DNA of 64,000 nucleotides, from the NCBI GenBank assembly GCA_006969625.1, contig CP030885.1, positions 4,103,430-4,167,429 of the forward strand, given 5' to 3'. A model generated the notes under the pieces. The model did not search any database and was not told where the DNA came from. It saw only the letters and a list, made by a program, of their open reading frames with translations. How positions within the stretch are numbered: the stretch's first letter is position 1; every line of letters starts with the position of its first letter. This DNA is from Rhodospirillaceae bacterium (GTDB taxonomy: Bacteria > Pseudomonadota > Alphaproteobacteria > Kiloniellales > DSM-21159). The translations under genes and the position numbers were made by a program. Below are positions 46,545 through 56,243 of this stretch, piece by piece.

Positions 46545-47315
46545 ATGTCCCGACTGGAGGTGCACCAGATCCCGGTGCTCAACGACAACTACGTCTACCT
46601 GGCGCGCTGCCGCGCGACGGGGGCGACGGGGGTGGTCGATCCCGCCGTCGCCGAACCGGTGCTGGCCGAGGCCGAGCGGCTCGGCTGGCGCATCACCCAC
46701 ATCCTCAACACCCACCACCACGGCGACCACACCGGCGGCAACCTGGAGATCAAGCAGGCGACCGGCTGCACCATCGTCGGGCCGAAGGCCGACCGCGACC
46801 GCATCCCCGGTATCGACGTCGAGGTCGACGAGGGCGACCGCTACACCATGGGCGAGGCGGAGGCCGAGGTCTTCTTCGTGCCAGGCCACACCCGCGGCCA
46901 CATCGCCTACTGGTTCGCTGAGAGCGACGCGCTGTTCTGCGGCGACACGCTCTTCGCGCTCGGCTGCGGACGGCTGTTCGAGGGCGCGCCGGCGCAGATG
47001 TGGGACTCGCTGTCGAAGCTGAAACGCCTGCCGAAGACGGCGAAGGTCTACTGCGCCCACGAGTACACCCAGGCCAACGCCCGCTTCGCCCTGTCGGTCG
47101 ACGCCGCCAACGACCGCCTCAAGGCGCGCGCGGAAGAGATCGACCGCCTGCGCGCGGCCGGCACGCCGACCGTGCCCTCGACCCTGGGCGAGGAGCTGGC
47201 GACCAACCCCTTCCTGCGTGCCGACGCCCCCGATCTCGCCGCCCAGCTCGGCCTGTCCGGCGCCGATCCGGTCGAGGTCTTCGCCGAGGTGCGCGGACGG
47301 AAGGATAGGTTCTAG
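46545..47315 (+). CDS. gloB: Hydroxyacylglutathione hydrolase (glyoxalase II)
   Basis: A 256-residue metallo-beta-lactamase-fold enzyme that hydrolyses S-lactoylglutathione to lactate and glutathione in methylglyoxal detoxification. The binuclear metal motif is THHHGDHTGG near residue 54, with further ligands in FVPGHTRGHIAYW and FCGDTLFALGCGRLFEG, and YCAHEYTQANARFAL near the glutathione site. The start MSRLEVHQIPVLNDNYVYL gives the usual length; an ATG 15 bp upstream with AGGAAGCG is an alternative. A hairpin follows the stop. Confidence 0.96.
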   Translation: MSRLEVHQIPVLNDNYVYLARCRATGATGVVDPAVAEPVLAEAERLGWRITHILNTHHHGDHTGGNLEIKQATGCTIVGPKADRDRIPGIDVEVDEGDRYTMGEAEAEVFFVPGHTRGHIAYWFAESDALFCGDTLFALGCGRLFEGAPAQMWDSLSKLKRLPKTAKVYCAHEYTQANARFALSVDAANDRLKARAEEIDRLRAAGTPTVPSTLGEELATNPFLRADAPDLAAQLGLSGADPVEVFAEVRGRKDRF

Positions 47316-47327
47316 GGGCAGAGCCGA

Positions 47328-47347
47328 TAGCCGCCTGACGGCGGCTA
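47328..47347 (+). terminator. Hairpin after gloB
   Basis: TAGCCGCC-TGAC-GGCGGCTA, a perfect 8-bp stem 12 bp past the gloB stop codon. No T-run follows, so it is a possible rather than a clear terminator. Confidence 0.45.
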
Positions 47348-47412
47348 GCCTCGTCCCTCGAGACGCCGACCTCCAGTCGGCTCCTCTGGATGAGGCATCA
47401 AGTCGAAATCTG

Positions 47413-47455
47413 CCCTCATCCTGAGGCGGGCGCGATAGCGCCCGTCTCGAAGGCA
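47413..47455 (+). repeat. Palindromic intergenic element, copy 1
   Basis: CTCATCCTGAGG (47415-47426), an inner hairpin CGGGCGC-GATA-GCGCCCG (47427-47444) and TCTCGAAGG (47445-47453). The same three-part layout recurs on the minus strand at 49895-49934. I recall repeats of this type (CCTCATxCTGAGGxGC...CTCGAAGG) scattered between genes in alphaproteobacteria. Here it is 66 bp before the cupin gene. Confidence 0.65.
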
Positions 47456-47521
47456 GCACAATTGGCTCGGGCCGCAAGGCCGGGCCCGCCGGCGGAGCCG
47501 GCGAACGCCAAGGCAGGCCGG

Positions 47522-47959
47522 ATGCAGCACCTGACGCCCGAAAAGATCGTCGAGACCCTTGGGATGCAGCCGCACCCAGAAGGCGGGCACTTCGTCGAGG
47601 TCTACCGCCACGTGGCCGAGGACGGCGGGCGCGGGCTGAAGACGGCGATCTACTTCCTGCTGCAGGCCGGCGAGATCAGCGCCTGGCACCGGGTCGACGC
47701 GGTGGAGATGTGGCACTGGTATGCCGGCGCGCCGCTGGTGCTGACGATCAGCGAGAACGGCCACGACGCGCGCGCCGAGTACCTCGGCCCCGACCTGGCG
47801 GCGAACCAGCGCCCACTGCGCGTCGTCCCGCCGCACGCCTGGCAGACGGCCGAGAGCCTCGGCGCCTGGACCCTGGTCGGCTGCACCGTCGCGCCGGCCT
47901 TCGAGTTCGCCGGCTTCGAGCTGGCCCCGCCGGACTGGCGCCCGACGCCGCGGAAATAG
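47522..47959 (+). CDS. Cupin-fold protein, DUF985 family
   Basis: A 145-residue protein, MQHLTPEKIVETLGMQPHPE then GGHFVEVYRH. The family signature (I)YFLLQAGEISAWHRVDAVEM then WHWYAGAPLVLTI and the closing PPHAWQTAESLGAWTLVGCT are all present. The fold is a small jelly roll. Some members are described as sugar or sulfur-compound related, but function is not settled. Its stop codon abuts that of the convergent EamA gene with no bases between. Confidence 0.9.
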   Translation: MQHLTPEKIVETLGMQPHPEGGHFVEVYRHVAEDGGRGLKTAIYFLLQAGEISAWHRVDAVEMWHWYAGAPLVLTISENGHDARAEYLGPDLAANQRPLRVVPPHAWQTAESLGAWTLVGCTVAPAFEFAGFELAPPDWRPTPRK

Positions 47960-48865
47960 TCATTCCGCCGGCTTGACCTTCCGGCGCTTCAGGCGGCTGA
48001 CGTTGATGCCGAGCAGAACCAGGGCGAGCGCAACCCAGGCGGTCTCCTCCGGCACCTGCGCGAGGAACAGCCAGGCCCAGAAGACGCCGAAGACGGGCAC
48101 CAGGTAGCTCACCTGGCTCATGAAGACGGCGCCGGTGTCGCGAATGAGCTGGAAGCGCAGCAGGTAGGCGACGCCCGAGGACACCAGGCCGAGGAAGATC
48201 AGAGCGGAGAGTGCCTCGGGCGTCGGCCGGAGCTCCCACGGCCGCTCCAGCAGCAGCATCGCCGGCAGCAGGTAGAGCGAGGCGGTCAGCAGCACGCCGC
48301 CGGCCGAAACCCGCGGGTCGAGGTGCGAAAGCTTGCGCGTCAGAAAGCCGGAGAGGGCATAGCAGACCGAGGCGCCGAGCACCGCGAGCTGGCCCAGAAG
48401 GCTGGCCCGCTCGCCGGTCAGCGCCTCGACGCCGACGAGGCTCAGCATGCCGGCGAAGCCGAGCGCGACACCGGCCAGCTTCGGCCAGGTCAGGCGGTCG
48501 TCGGCGGTGAAGAGGTGGTTCAGGCTCAGGGCGACGAAGGGGCCCATGCCCATCAGGATCGCCGCCGTCCCGGCCGTGATCGCCTGCTGCCCCCAGGAGA
48601 TCAGCACGAAGGGCAGCGCCGCGTTGGTCAACCCGAGCAGGGCCAGCAGCGCCCAGTCGCCGCGGCTGCGCGGCAGCTTCAGGCCGGCGGCGAAGGCGAC
48701 GCCGAGCAGCAGGGCGGCGGCCAGCACGACGCGCAACCCGGCGATCGCCAGCGGGCTGAAGGACTCCAGCGCCACCTCGATGCAGAGAAAGGCGGAGCCC
48801 CAGATGGCGCCGAGCGCCACCAGCTTCGTCGTGTCCCGGCCCGTGGCCTGTCGGATCGCCCTCAT
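47960..48865 (-). CDS. EamA/DMT-family transporter
   Basis: A 301-residue inner-membrane protein with ten predicted hydrophobic helices in two EamA repeats (LGAIWGSAFLCIEVALESFS and LAVLGASVCYALSGFLTRKL). It belongs to the drug/metabolite transporter superfamily, whose members export amino acids or other metabolites. The start MRAIRQATGRDTTKLVALGA overlaps the upstream hydrolase stop in ATGA, so the two genes are coupled. The substrate is unknown. Confidence 0.9.
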   Translation of the reverse strand: MRAIRQATGRDTTKLVALGAIWGSAFLCIEVALESFSPLAIAGLRVVLAAALLLGVAFAAGLKLPRSRGDWALLALLGLTNAALPFVLISWGQQAITAGTAAILMGMGPFVALSLNHLFTADDRLTWPKLAGVALGFAGMLSLVGVEALTGERASLLGQLAVLGASVCYALSGFLTRKLSHLDPRVSAGGVLLTASLYLLPAMLLLERPWELRPTPEALSALIFLGLVSSGVAYLLRFQLIRDTGAVFMSQVSYLVPVFGVFWAWLFLAQVPEETAWVALALVLLGINVSRLKRRKVKPAE

Positions 48866-49953
48866 TCGGTCGCCTCCGCCTCCAGCGCGGCGGCGGCCAG
48901 GCGCTTGCCTGCCCGGCGGTCGGCGCGCGAGGGCAGCGGCGCCCCCGGCCGGAACACCCAGGCAGCCACGTCGGAGGTCGGTACCGCCGCCTGCAGGTCG
49001 CGGAACAGCAGGTGCCACCCCTCCTGGTAGTAAGCGAGACGCTGCCCCGGGCCGCCGGGCAGATCCCGCCACAGCCGCAATGTCGGCGCCTTGGGCACCA
49101 GCTCGTCGTTGGCGCCGTACAGCAGCAATAGCGGCATCTCCACGCGCGGTGCCGCGGCCAGGGCGGCGTCCATCAGGTCGACCAGGCCAGCGATGGCGTC
49201 GATGCGCGTTTCCTTAATCACCAGCGGATCGCGGCCGAGCGCGATCAGCGCGGCGACGTTGTCGGAGGCGCGGATGTCGAGGCCGCGGCCGGAGGGTGTC
49301 GCCCAAGGAAAGAAGCTCCGCCCGAACCAGAGGGCGGCGCGTTGATACCAGGGCTGAGTGTCGCGCGCCCAGACCGCCGGCGCCGAAAGGATCAGCCCGT
49401 CGGCGGCCAGCGGCTCCGGCTGCCCGGCGGCGGCCAGCAGGACGGCGCCGCCCATAGACTCGCCGAGCAGGTAGAGCGGGACGCCCGGATGTCGCCGCCG
49501 CAGCAGTGCGGCGGCATCGCGCAGATCGGCGGTCATCGCTTGGACGCCCGGCCACAGCCCACGGTGCGGCGCCGCCCCGAAACCGCGCTGGTCGTAGGCA
49601 TAGACGGCGATGCCCAGCGCCGCCCAGGCGGCCGCCGGGTCGGCGAAGCCGCCGGCATGGTCGTTGAAGCCGTGCAGGGCGAGGATCGCCGCCTCGGGGT
49701 CGCGCGGGTTCGGCGCCCAGCGGCGCAACGGCAGCTCCAGACCGTCCAGGGTGACGAAGCGGCCGGCATCCGTCGCCGCCAGCTCCAGCCGCGGCTCGGT
49801 CGGGCCGGGCCCGGGCGGGGCGAGCTGCGCGCAGGCCGCGAGCAGCAGCAGAAGAAGGCTGGCCGCGATGCTTCCGGCGAGACGCTGAGCACGCCCTTCG
49901 ACTCGCGGCCTGCGGCCGCGGCTCAGGGTGAAGGTGTAGGTCTGGTGCGCCAT
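48862..49953 (-). CDS. Lipoprotein alpha/beta hydrolase (lysophospholipase-like)
   Basis: A 363-residue serine hydrolase with a lipoprotein signal: basic residues, SIAASLLLLLLAAC and the lipobox cysteine near residue 36. The Hydrolase_4 domain has LALHGFNDHAGGF, the nucleophile elbow GESMGGAVLL, the acid residue in LLLYGANDELVPK and the catalytic His in YQEGWHLLFRDL. PldB-like proteins deacylate lysophospholipids or monoglycerides. AAGG lies 7 nt before the ATG at 49953. The first 23 codons overlap a palindromic repeat element, giving an unusual arginine-rich n-region. Confidence 0.88.
   Translation of the reverse strand: MAHQTYTFTLSRGRRPRVEGRAQRLAGSIAASLLLLLLAACAQLAPPGPGPTEPRLELAATDAGRFVTLDGLELPLRRWAPNPRDPEAAILALHGFNDHAGGFADPAAAWAALGIAVYAYDQRGFGAAPHRGLWPGVQAMTADLRDAAALLRRRHPGVPLYLLGESMGGAVLLAAAGQPEPLAADGLILSAPAVWARDTQPWYQRAALWFGRSFFPWATPSGRGLDIRASDNVAALIALGRDPLVIKETRIDAIAGLVDLMDAALAAAPRVEMPLLLLYGANDELVPKAPTLRLWRDLPGGPGQRLAYYQEGWHLLFRDLQAAVPTSDVAAWVFRPGAPLPSRADRRAGKRLAAAALEAEATE
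49895..49934 (-). repeat. Palindromic element, copy 2, inside a coding region
   Basis: Minus strand: CTTCACCCTGAG, the inner hairpin CGCGGCC-GCA-GGCCGCG and AGTCGAAGG, the same order as copy 1 at 47413-47455. It encodes about FTLSRGRRPRVEG near the start of the lipoprotein hydrolase, between the only usable ATG and the hydrophobic signal segment. Confidence 0.65.
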
Positions 49954-49992
49954 CTCCGCGCCTTCATGCAGAACTGGTCGAAGCACGAAGGC

Positions 49993-50009
49993 AGCCGGCG
50001 AAGCCGGCT
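49993..50009 (-). terminator. Hairpin between the ABC ATPase and hydrolase genes
   Basis: AGCCGGC-GAA-GCCGGCT on the plus strand, a perfect 7-bp stem 19 bp past the ABC ATPase stop. No T-tract follows on the minus strand, so attenuation or mRNA stabilisation is as likely as termination. Confidence 0.35.
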
Positions 50010-50027
50010 TTCGTCACCCCATGCACG

Positions 50028-51086
<1,059 letters not shown>

Positions 51087-51286
51087 GACGGCGCTTACCT
51101 AGAGGGCCGCGCCCAGAATTGCCAGTCTTGCGGTGCGAAAACACTGTTGCGCGCGTGCGGCGGGGTCGGCGTCGCATGGTCGGGCGTTGATGGCCGCGCT
51201 TCGGCCAGGGTATAGCTTCACGGCCGCGCGCGCAGCCGCCGCGTTGTCCGCCGGCGCCACCGCGAACCGGGAGCCCGATTGAGCCG

Positions 51287-51469
51287 ATGCAGCCGACCGA
51301 GATCTTCCACGTCGACGAGGAGGTCGTCTCCTGCGACGGCGGCGACGGGCCGCTGGGGCACCCGCGCGTCTGGCTGAACATGGAGGGCAACGGCAAGATC
51401 GACTGCCCCTACTGCGGCCGCCGCTTCGTCCTCAAGGGCCACGAGGATGCCGAGCCGGTGCAGATCTGA
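51287..51469 (+). CDS. Zinc-finger protein, zf-CHCC (NDUFS6-like)
   Basis: A 60-residue protein with one zinc site: C in VVSCDGGDGPLGHPRVWLNM, H in the same segment, and two cysteines in DCPYCGRRFVLKG. The zf-CHCC family includes the respiratory complex I accessory subunit NDUFS6, and alphaproteobacterial members are thought to be its bacterial counterparts. No nuo genes are in the window. It is 9 bp upstream of the next cysteine-rich gene and likely cotranscribed. Confidence 0.9.
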   Translation: MQPTEIFHVDEEVVSCDGGDGPLGHPRVWLNMEGNGKIDCPYCGRRFVLKGHEDAEPVQI

Positions 51470-51478
51470 GCTGCCGCC

Positions 51479-51700
51479 ATGTCCGAGGCCGCCGTCCCCC
51501 AGCTTCGATCGACCCTGACCTGTCCGCGCTGCGCGCACGTCGAGACCGAGACCATGCCGACCGACGCCTGCCAGTTCTTCTACGACTGCAAGGGCTGCAG
51601 CACGCTGCTCCGGCCGGCGCCCGGCGACTGCTGCGTCTTCTGCTCCTACGGCGACGTGCCCTGTCCGCCGGTGCAGTTGCACGGTCGTAGCTGCTGCTGA
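51479..51700 (+). CDS. GDCCVxC-domain small cysteine-rich protein
   Basis: A 73-residue protein with nine cysteines in CxxC-type pairs: LTCPRCAHVETE, YDCKGCSTLLRPAPGDCCVF, CSYGDVPCPPVQ and a terminal SCC. The GDCCVxC motif defines a family in which some members carry selenocysteine in this motif; here all positions are Cys. It probably binds metal or handles thiols, but no activity is established. It forms a pair with the zf-CHCC gene. Confidence 0.82.
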   Translation: MSEAAVPQLRSTLTCPRCAHVETETMPTDACQFFYDCKGCSTLLRPAPGDCCVFCSYGDVPCPPVQLHGRSCC

Positions 51701-51717
51701 GCCGCGCGCCGCGCGCG

Positions 51718-53118
51718 CTAGATGTGCAGCGTCCGGCCGTCGACGGCGAGGGCGGCTTCCTTGACCGCCTCGTTCAGGGTCGGGTGGCCGTGGAAGGCGC
51801 GGGCCAGGTCCTCGGCCGAGCCGCCGAACTCCATCGCCACCACCACCTCGTGGATCAGGGTGCCGGCCTCCGGCCCGATGATGTGGGCGGCGAGGATGCG
51901 GTCGCTGCGCGCGTCGGCCAGGATCTTGACGAAGCCGTCGGTCATGCCGGCGGCGCGCGCGCGGCCGTTGGCGGTGAAGGGGAACTTGCCGACGCGGTAG
52001 TCGACTCCCTGGTCCTTCAGCTCCTCCTCGGTCGGGCCGACGCTGGCGACCTCCGGCCAGGTGTAGACGATGCCGGGCACGGTCGCGTAGTTGACGTGGC
52101 CCGGCTTGCCGGCGATCCGCTCGGCGACGGCCACGCCCTCCTCCTCGGCCTTGTGCGCCAGCATCGGGCCGGCGATCACGTCGCCGATGGCATAGACGCC
52201 CGCGGCGCTGGTCTGCCAGTGGCCGTCGGTGGCGATGCGGCCCTTGGCGTCGGTCTCGACACCGGCCGCCTCCAGGCCCAGGCCCTCGGTGAAGGGCTTG
52301 CGGCCGATGGCGACCAGCACGACGTCGGCCTTGATCTCCTCCGCCTCGCCGCCTTTCGCGGGCTCGACGGTCAGGGTGACGCCCGTCTTGGTCGTCTTCG
52401 CGCCGGTCACCTTGGTGCCCAGCTTGAAGGTCATGCCCTGCTTGCCGAGGATCCTCTGGAACTGCTTGCCGATCTCGCCGTCCATGGTGGGCACGATGCG
52501 GTCGAGGAACTCGACCACCGTCACCTCGGCGCCCAGGCGCTGCCAGACCGATCCCATCTCCAGCCCGATGTAGCCGCCGCCCACCACCACCAGGTGCTTG
52601 GGCACCTTGGTCAGCTCCAGCGCGCCGGTGGAGCTGACGATCTTCTTCTCGTCGATCTCCAGGCCCGGCAGGTCGACGTGGGTCGAGCCGGTGGCGATGA
52701 CGATGGCCTTGGCGCCGTAGGTCTTGGTGTCCTTGTCGCCCTTGACCGCGACGGTGCCGCCGCCCTGCAGCTCGCCGCGCCCCTTCAGCCAGTCGATCTT
52801 GTTCTTCTTGAACAGGAACTCGACGCCCTTGACGTTGGACTCGACCACCTTGTCCTTGTGGCCGAGCATGCCCTTGAGGTCGAGCTTCACGCCGGAGACC
52901 TGTATGCCGAAGTCCTTGAAGGCGTGGTTCGCCTCCTCGAACTTCTCGCTGGCCTGCAGCAGCGCCTTGGAGGGGATGCAGCCGACGTTCAGGCAGGTGC
53001 CGCCCAGCGTCGCGCGCGACTCCACGCAGGCCGTCTTGAGGCCGAGCTGCGCCGCCCGGATGGCGCAAACGTAGCCGCCCGGCCCGCCGCCGATGACGAT
53101 CACGTCGTAGTCGCTCAT
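51718..53118 (-). CDS. lpdA: Dihydrolipoyl dehydrogenase
   Basis: A 466-residue flavoprotein, the E3 component that reoxidises dihydrolipoamide in 2-oxo acid dehydrogenase complexes and the glycine cleavage system. FAD motif [20 protein letters not shown], redox disulfide [19 protein letters not shown] motif [20 protein letters not shown], and the active-site His-Glu pair in [15 protein letters not shown] are all present. The ATG at 53118 is the family start; a GTG at 53142 would add eight residues. The E1 and E2 genes that often precede it are not here; a plus-strand lipoprotein gene occupies that position. Confidence 0.97.
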   Translation of the reverse strand: MSDYDVIVIGGGPGGYVCAIRAAQLGLKTACVESRATLGGTCLNVGCIPSKALLQASEKFEEANHAFKDFGIQVSGVKLDLKGMLGHKDKVVESNVKGVEFLFKKNKIDWLKGRGELQGGGTVAVKGDKDTKTYGAKAIVIATGSTHVDLPGLEIDEKKIVSSTGALELTKVPKHLVVVGGGYIGLEMGSVWQRLGAEVTVVEFLDRIVPTMDGEIGKQFQRILGKQGMTFKLGTKVTGAKTTKTGVTLTVEPAKGGEAEEIKADVVLVAIGRKPFTEGLGLEAAGVETDAKGRIATDGHWQTSAAGVYAIGDVIAGPMLAHKAEEEGVAVAERIAGKPGHVNYATVPGIVYTWPEVASVGPTEEELKDQGVDYRVGKFPFTANGRARAAGMTDGFVKILADARSDRILAAHIIGPEAGTLIHEVVVAMEFGGSAEDLARAFHGHPTLNEAVKEAALAVDGRTLHI

Positions 53119-53346
53119 GGAGGTCCCCAAGGAGAATGTCACCAGGAAAACGAAGATCAGAGACGGCGCGCACCATGCCGGAAAGCCGGAAGGGCGGCAA
53201 GGCGGCGGTGATGGACTGCGACGGGTCTACTGACGCACCGACCGACCCTGTCGCGGCATGTGGGAGTGGCGCGCCTTGTGATGCCGTCTTCAGCGAGATA
53301 TCATAACAGTAGTTGTATTCGCGATAGGGTTGTTGGAGGCTGAGGC

Positions 53347-54045
53347 TTGGCGGCGAGACCGGTAAGGGCCATCTGGCGTCTGCTCACTTTCGGGGCCATG
53401 CTTGGCATCCTCGCGGCGTGCAAAGTCGACGCCGAGACGACACTTTACGTGCGCGACCTTCGCGAGGCCGCAGCGGGCGAACTCCTGGTCCCGGTCACGC
53501 TGACAACCTACGCGCCGGGCGCGTCCGAGCCTGATACCTGCCAGAAAATGGAAGAGTTCGTGCCTTTGCTTACCCAGTATGTCGCAAATGCGCGGCTGGA
53601 GGCTTGCATCGAGCGTCCGGGCGCGATGGAAGACGCGGTGATATTCGCGGCCGAGATCCCAATGCGAGCGACACGCGCTCCTGAGGAGACACTCGCAGTC
53701 CTGGTGACACCTGCGGCGCAGGACCATATGACCTACTCGGTCGGGATGTCTGCGGATCCGGCACGCATCGAGCGACTCGTCGCCGGGCTTCGCCGCGTCA
53801 ACATGATGGCGACCGTCGACTTGGACGACGTCAGCGTGACGCTCAAGCTGATTAACGACCTGCGCGAGCCCGTTACCGTATCCTTGGCCAATGCGTTCTT
53901 CGACCGCAGGCCGATCGATTCAGGCGGTTCGACGGTAGAACTAGAGCCACGTCGGGAAAGCGATCTTGCTCTTTCGGACGTGAAATCGCTCTACCTGCTC
54001 ACGCAGGGCGAGACCTCTGTCTTCGATGTTCGGTTCGCGCAATAG
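53347..54045 (+). CDS. Hypothetical lipoprotein, less GC-rich than its neighbours
   Basis: A 232-residue protein from a TTG at 53347 with GGAGG about 8 nt upstream. The N-terminus VRAIWRLLTFGAMLGILAAC is a lipoprotein signal with the modified cysteine near residue 25, followed by KVDAETTLYVRDLREAAAGE. The rest is predicted beta-rich with a late VTLKLINDLREPVTVSLANA segment. I do not recognise it with confidence; a phage-related lipoprotein family shows a similar cysteine-K-V-D start. Codon use is visibly less GC-rich than the flanking genes and the upstream region is AT-rich, which suggests recent acquisition. Confidence 0.75.
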   Translation: MAARPVRAIWRLLTFGAMLGILAACKVDAETTLYVRDLREAAAGELLVPVTLTTYAPGASEPDTCQKMEEFVPLLTQYVANARLEACIERPGAMEDAVIFAAEIPMRATRAPEETLAVLVTPAAQDHMTYSVGMSADPARIERLVAGLRRVNMMATVDLDDVSVTLKLINDLREPVTVSLANAFFDRRPIDSGGSTVELEPRRESDLALSDVKSLYLLTQGETSVFDVRFAQ

Positions 54046-54072
54046 GCGCGCCGCGCTCCCGCGTCCGCGGCG

Positions 54073-54924
54073 CTACTCGAACATATCCGGTTGGGTGGCC
54101 TGAAGGTCGTTCCAGATGGTCTGGAAGTGCAGCCAGCCGATGAAGTCGTTGCCGACATGCTCGCGGCTGTGCCGGGCGTCTTCCTCGCCGACCAGCTTCG
54201 GGGCGACGCCGGTGGCCTTGACCGCCAGCGCCTGCTGGCAGCAGCGCTCCAGCGCGATGAACCAGAAGGCGGCGTCGTCGACCGAGTGGCGGCTGGCGGT
54301 CAGCAGGCCGTGGTTCTGGTGGATCACCGCCCGCACCTCGGCGAAGGCGGCGGCGAGCGGGTTGCCCTGGCCTTCCATCACGGTGACCTTGCCGGCGCTG
54401 TCGGTGACCACCTGGTGGTCGTTCCAGAAGGCGCAGGCGTCCTGGCTGATCGGCGCCAGCGGCTCGCCCAGCGCGGCATAGGCCGTGCCGTAGACCGTGT
54501 GGGCGTGGCAGACGGCGACGATCTCCGGGTTCTCCTCGTGGATCGCCGCGTGCAGGATAAAGCCGGCGCGGTTGACCGCGTGGCGCCCCTCGACGACCCG
54601 CCCCTCGTGGTCGGCCAGCACCAGGTTGGAGACCTTCACCTGGTTGAAGTGCACCGCCATGGGGTTGGTCCAGTAGAGGTTTGGGTGCTCGGGATCGCGC
54701 ACCGAGATGTGGCCGGCGAAGCCGTAGTCGAAGCCGTGCAGGTGGAAGGCGCGGCAGGCGGCGACCAGACGCTCCTTGCGGTGCTGGCGCTCCGCGGCCG
54801 GCGTGTCGAAGACCGGCACTTCGGGGAACTCCAGGCCCGCCTGCTCGGGCTGGTAGATCGACTCGCGCGTCGGCGCGGCCGTTTCGTCGGCCCCCCGTAC
54901 GCTCTTCTCGGCGACATCGAGCAT
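54073..54924 (-). CDS. Class II aldolase/adducin family protein
   Basis: A 283-residue protein. The zinc site of class II aldolases is visible as VCHAHTVYG and, later, IHQNHGLLTA, with the N-terminal HGFDYGFAGHISVRDPEHPN and YWTNPMAVHF. The family includes fuculose- and rhamnulose-phosphate aldolases and related decarboxylases, but this subgroup, with a long N-terminus (SIYQPEQAGLEFPEVPVFDT), is of unknown substrate. It is convergent with the lipoprotein gene. Confidence 0.88.
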   Translation of the reverse strand: MLDVAEKSVRGADETAAPTRESIYQPEQAGLEFPEVPVFDTPAAERQHRKERLVAACRAFHLHGFDYGFAGHISVRDPEHPNLYWTNPMAVHFNQVKVSNLVLADHEGRVVEGRHAVNRAGFILHAAIHEENPEIVAVCHAHTVYGTAYAALGEPLAPISQDACAFWNDHQVVTDSAGKVTVMEGQGNPLAAAFAEVRAVIHQNHGLLTASRHSVDDAAFWFIALERCCQQALAVKATGVAPKLVGEEDARHSREHVGNDFIGWLHFQTIWNDLQATQPDMFE

Positions 54925-55147
54925 CTGCAGCGTCTCCTCAGCCTTGCCTGTCCGCGTCCCGGTCTGAGCCTATACGAGATTTCGCGTGTCTGCAGCGAGA
55001 CCGCCCGTCCCGCACGCGTGGCGCCCTTACCCCGGCACTGCGACTGCGCGCAAGGGATAGGTTAACCAATTTTTCAGGCTGGTCGAAGCAACGTCCGCGC
55101 CCAGGTAAGTCGGCGGCCCACGCCACAAGACGAAAGCCTCTCGCACC

Positions 55148-56233
55148 ATGACCTGTCCGATCTGCGGTCAAGCCCCAGCGCTCGCGTCCGGCCGGCAAAG
55201 CTACTTCCTTTGGGCGCCGCCCGGCCATTCCGAAAACAAGCTGCGGCGCGCCCTGGAGACGGCCGGCGCCGAGCCGGAGCGGCGGGCGGAAAGCGGCGCG
55301 ATCGCTTTCGCCGCCGATGCGGGCGCGGCCTTGAAGCACCTGAATGCAGGGGCGCAGGCGCTGACCGCCGCAGAACGCCGCGACACCCTGATCCTGGAGT
55401 GCCCGGAAGAGGAAGGCGGAAACGCCGGCGCCTCGCCCAAACCTTACCCGCGCGACCTGCGTGCGGTGCGCTCGCTGGAGCAGTTCCTGGCGCTGCGCGG
55501 GGCCCGCTGGTTGATCGGAGCGGTCGAAGAGGGCCGGCTGGAGGTCGGCCTCGCACGCATCGCCTTCGCCGACGACTTGGGCGAGACTTTCGGCTACGAG
55601 GCGGCCTACCACGGTCGCGACGCGCAGGGCGCGCTGGTGCCGTTCCGCGACCTGCTGCAGACCGCCAAGCGCGCGGGCATGCTAGCCCCGGTCGACCGCA
55701 CGGGGCGCATCTCGGCGATCGGCCGGGCGAGCCGGGTCGCCCTCGACTACCCGGTCTTCATCCCCTTCTCCCCCGCGACCATCTACGATCCGGAATTCTG
55801 CCTGCAGACCTCGGTCCAGGCGGCCGAGGACCACGGCATGCCGGCCGACTCCCTGATCTTCACGATTTTCGCGCCCGAGCCGGAGGACGACCCCGGCCAC
55901 TTGGAACGCATTCTCGAGTTCTACCGCCGTCACGGCTTCCGCGTCGCCCTGGCCGGCGTCGGCTCGGGGCTGACCGCCTTCGACCTGCTGCCGCGCCTGC
56001 GTCCGGATTTCCTGTTCCTGGATGCGAGCCTGACGGCGAGCGCGCCCAGCGACCCCCTCTATGGGGTCATCGCGCGCAAGCTGCTGGAAATCGCCCACCG
56101 CGTGAACGTCGAGACGGTCGTCGAGGGCATCGAAGACACGGCTCAAGCCGACTGGGCCTACGAGAACGGCGCCAACTACGTCTCCGGCCCGCTTGTCGCC
56201 GACGCGCTGGCGCCCGCCAGCGCGGCCGAATGA
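55148..56233 (+). CDS. Degenerate EAL-domain protein with CxxC N-terminus
   Basis: A 361-residue protein starting MTCPICGQAP, a possible zinc site with a single CxxC. From about residue 125 it follows the EAL phosphodiesterase fold: ETFGYEAAYHG (E151-A-A where EAL/EVL is usual), VFIPFSPATIYDP, FRVALAGVGSGLTAFD and VETVVEGIEDTAQADWAYEN, then GANYVSGPLV. The metal-binding Asn, the paired Asp of the DDFG loop and the loop lysine are replaced, so c-di-GMP hydrolysis is very unlikely. It may bind a ligand or a partner. A PAS histidine kinase gene begins 10 bp after its stop. Confidence 0.85.
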   Translation: MTCPICGQAPALASGRQSYFLWAPPGHSENKLRRALETAGAEPERRAESGAIAFAADAGAALKHLNAGAQALTAAERRDTLILECPEEEGGNAGASPKPYPRDLRAVRSLEQFLALRGARWLIGAVEEGRLEVGLARIAFADDLGETFGYEAAYHGRDAQGALVPFRDLLQTAKRAGMLAPVDRTGRISAIGRASRVALDYPVFIPFSPATIYDPEFCLQTSVQAAEDHGMPADSLIFTIFAPEPEDDPGHLERILEFYRRHGFRVALAGVGSGLTAFDLLPRLRPDFLFLDASLTASAPSDPLYGVIARKLLEIAHRVNVETVVEGIEDTAQADWAYENGANYVSGPLVADALAPASAAE

Positions 56234-56243
56234 CCTCCGCCGA

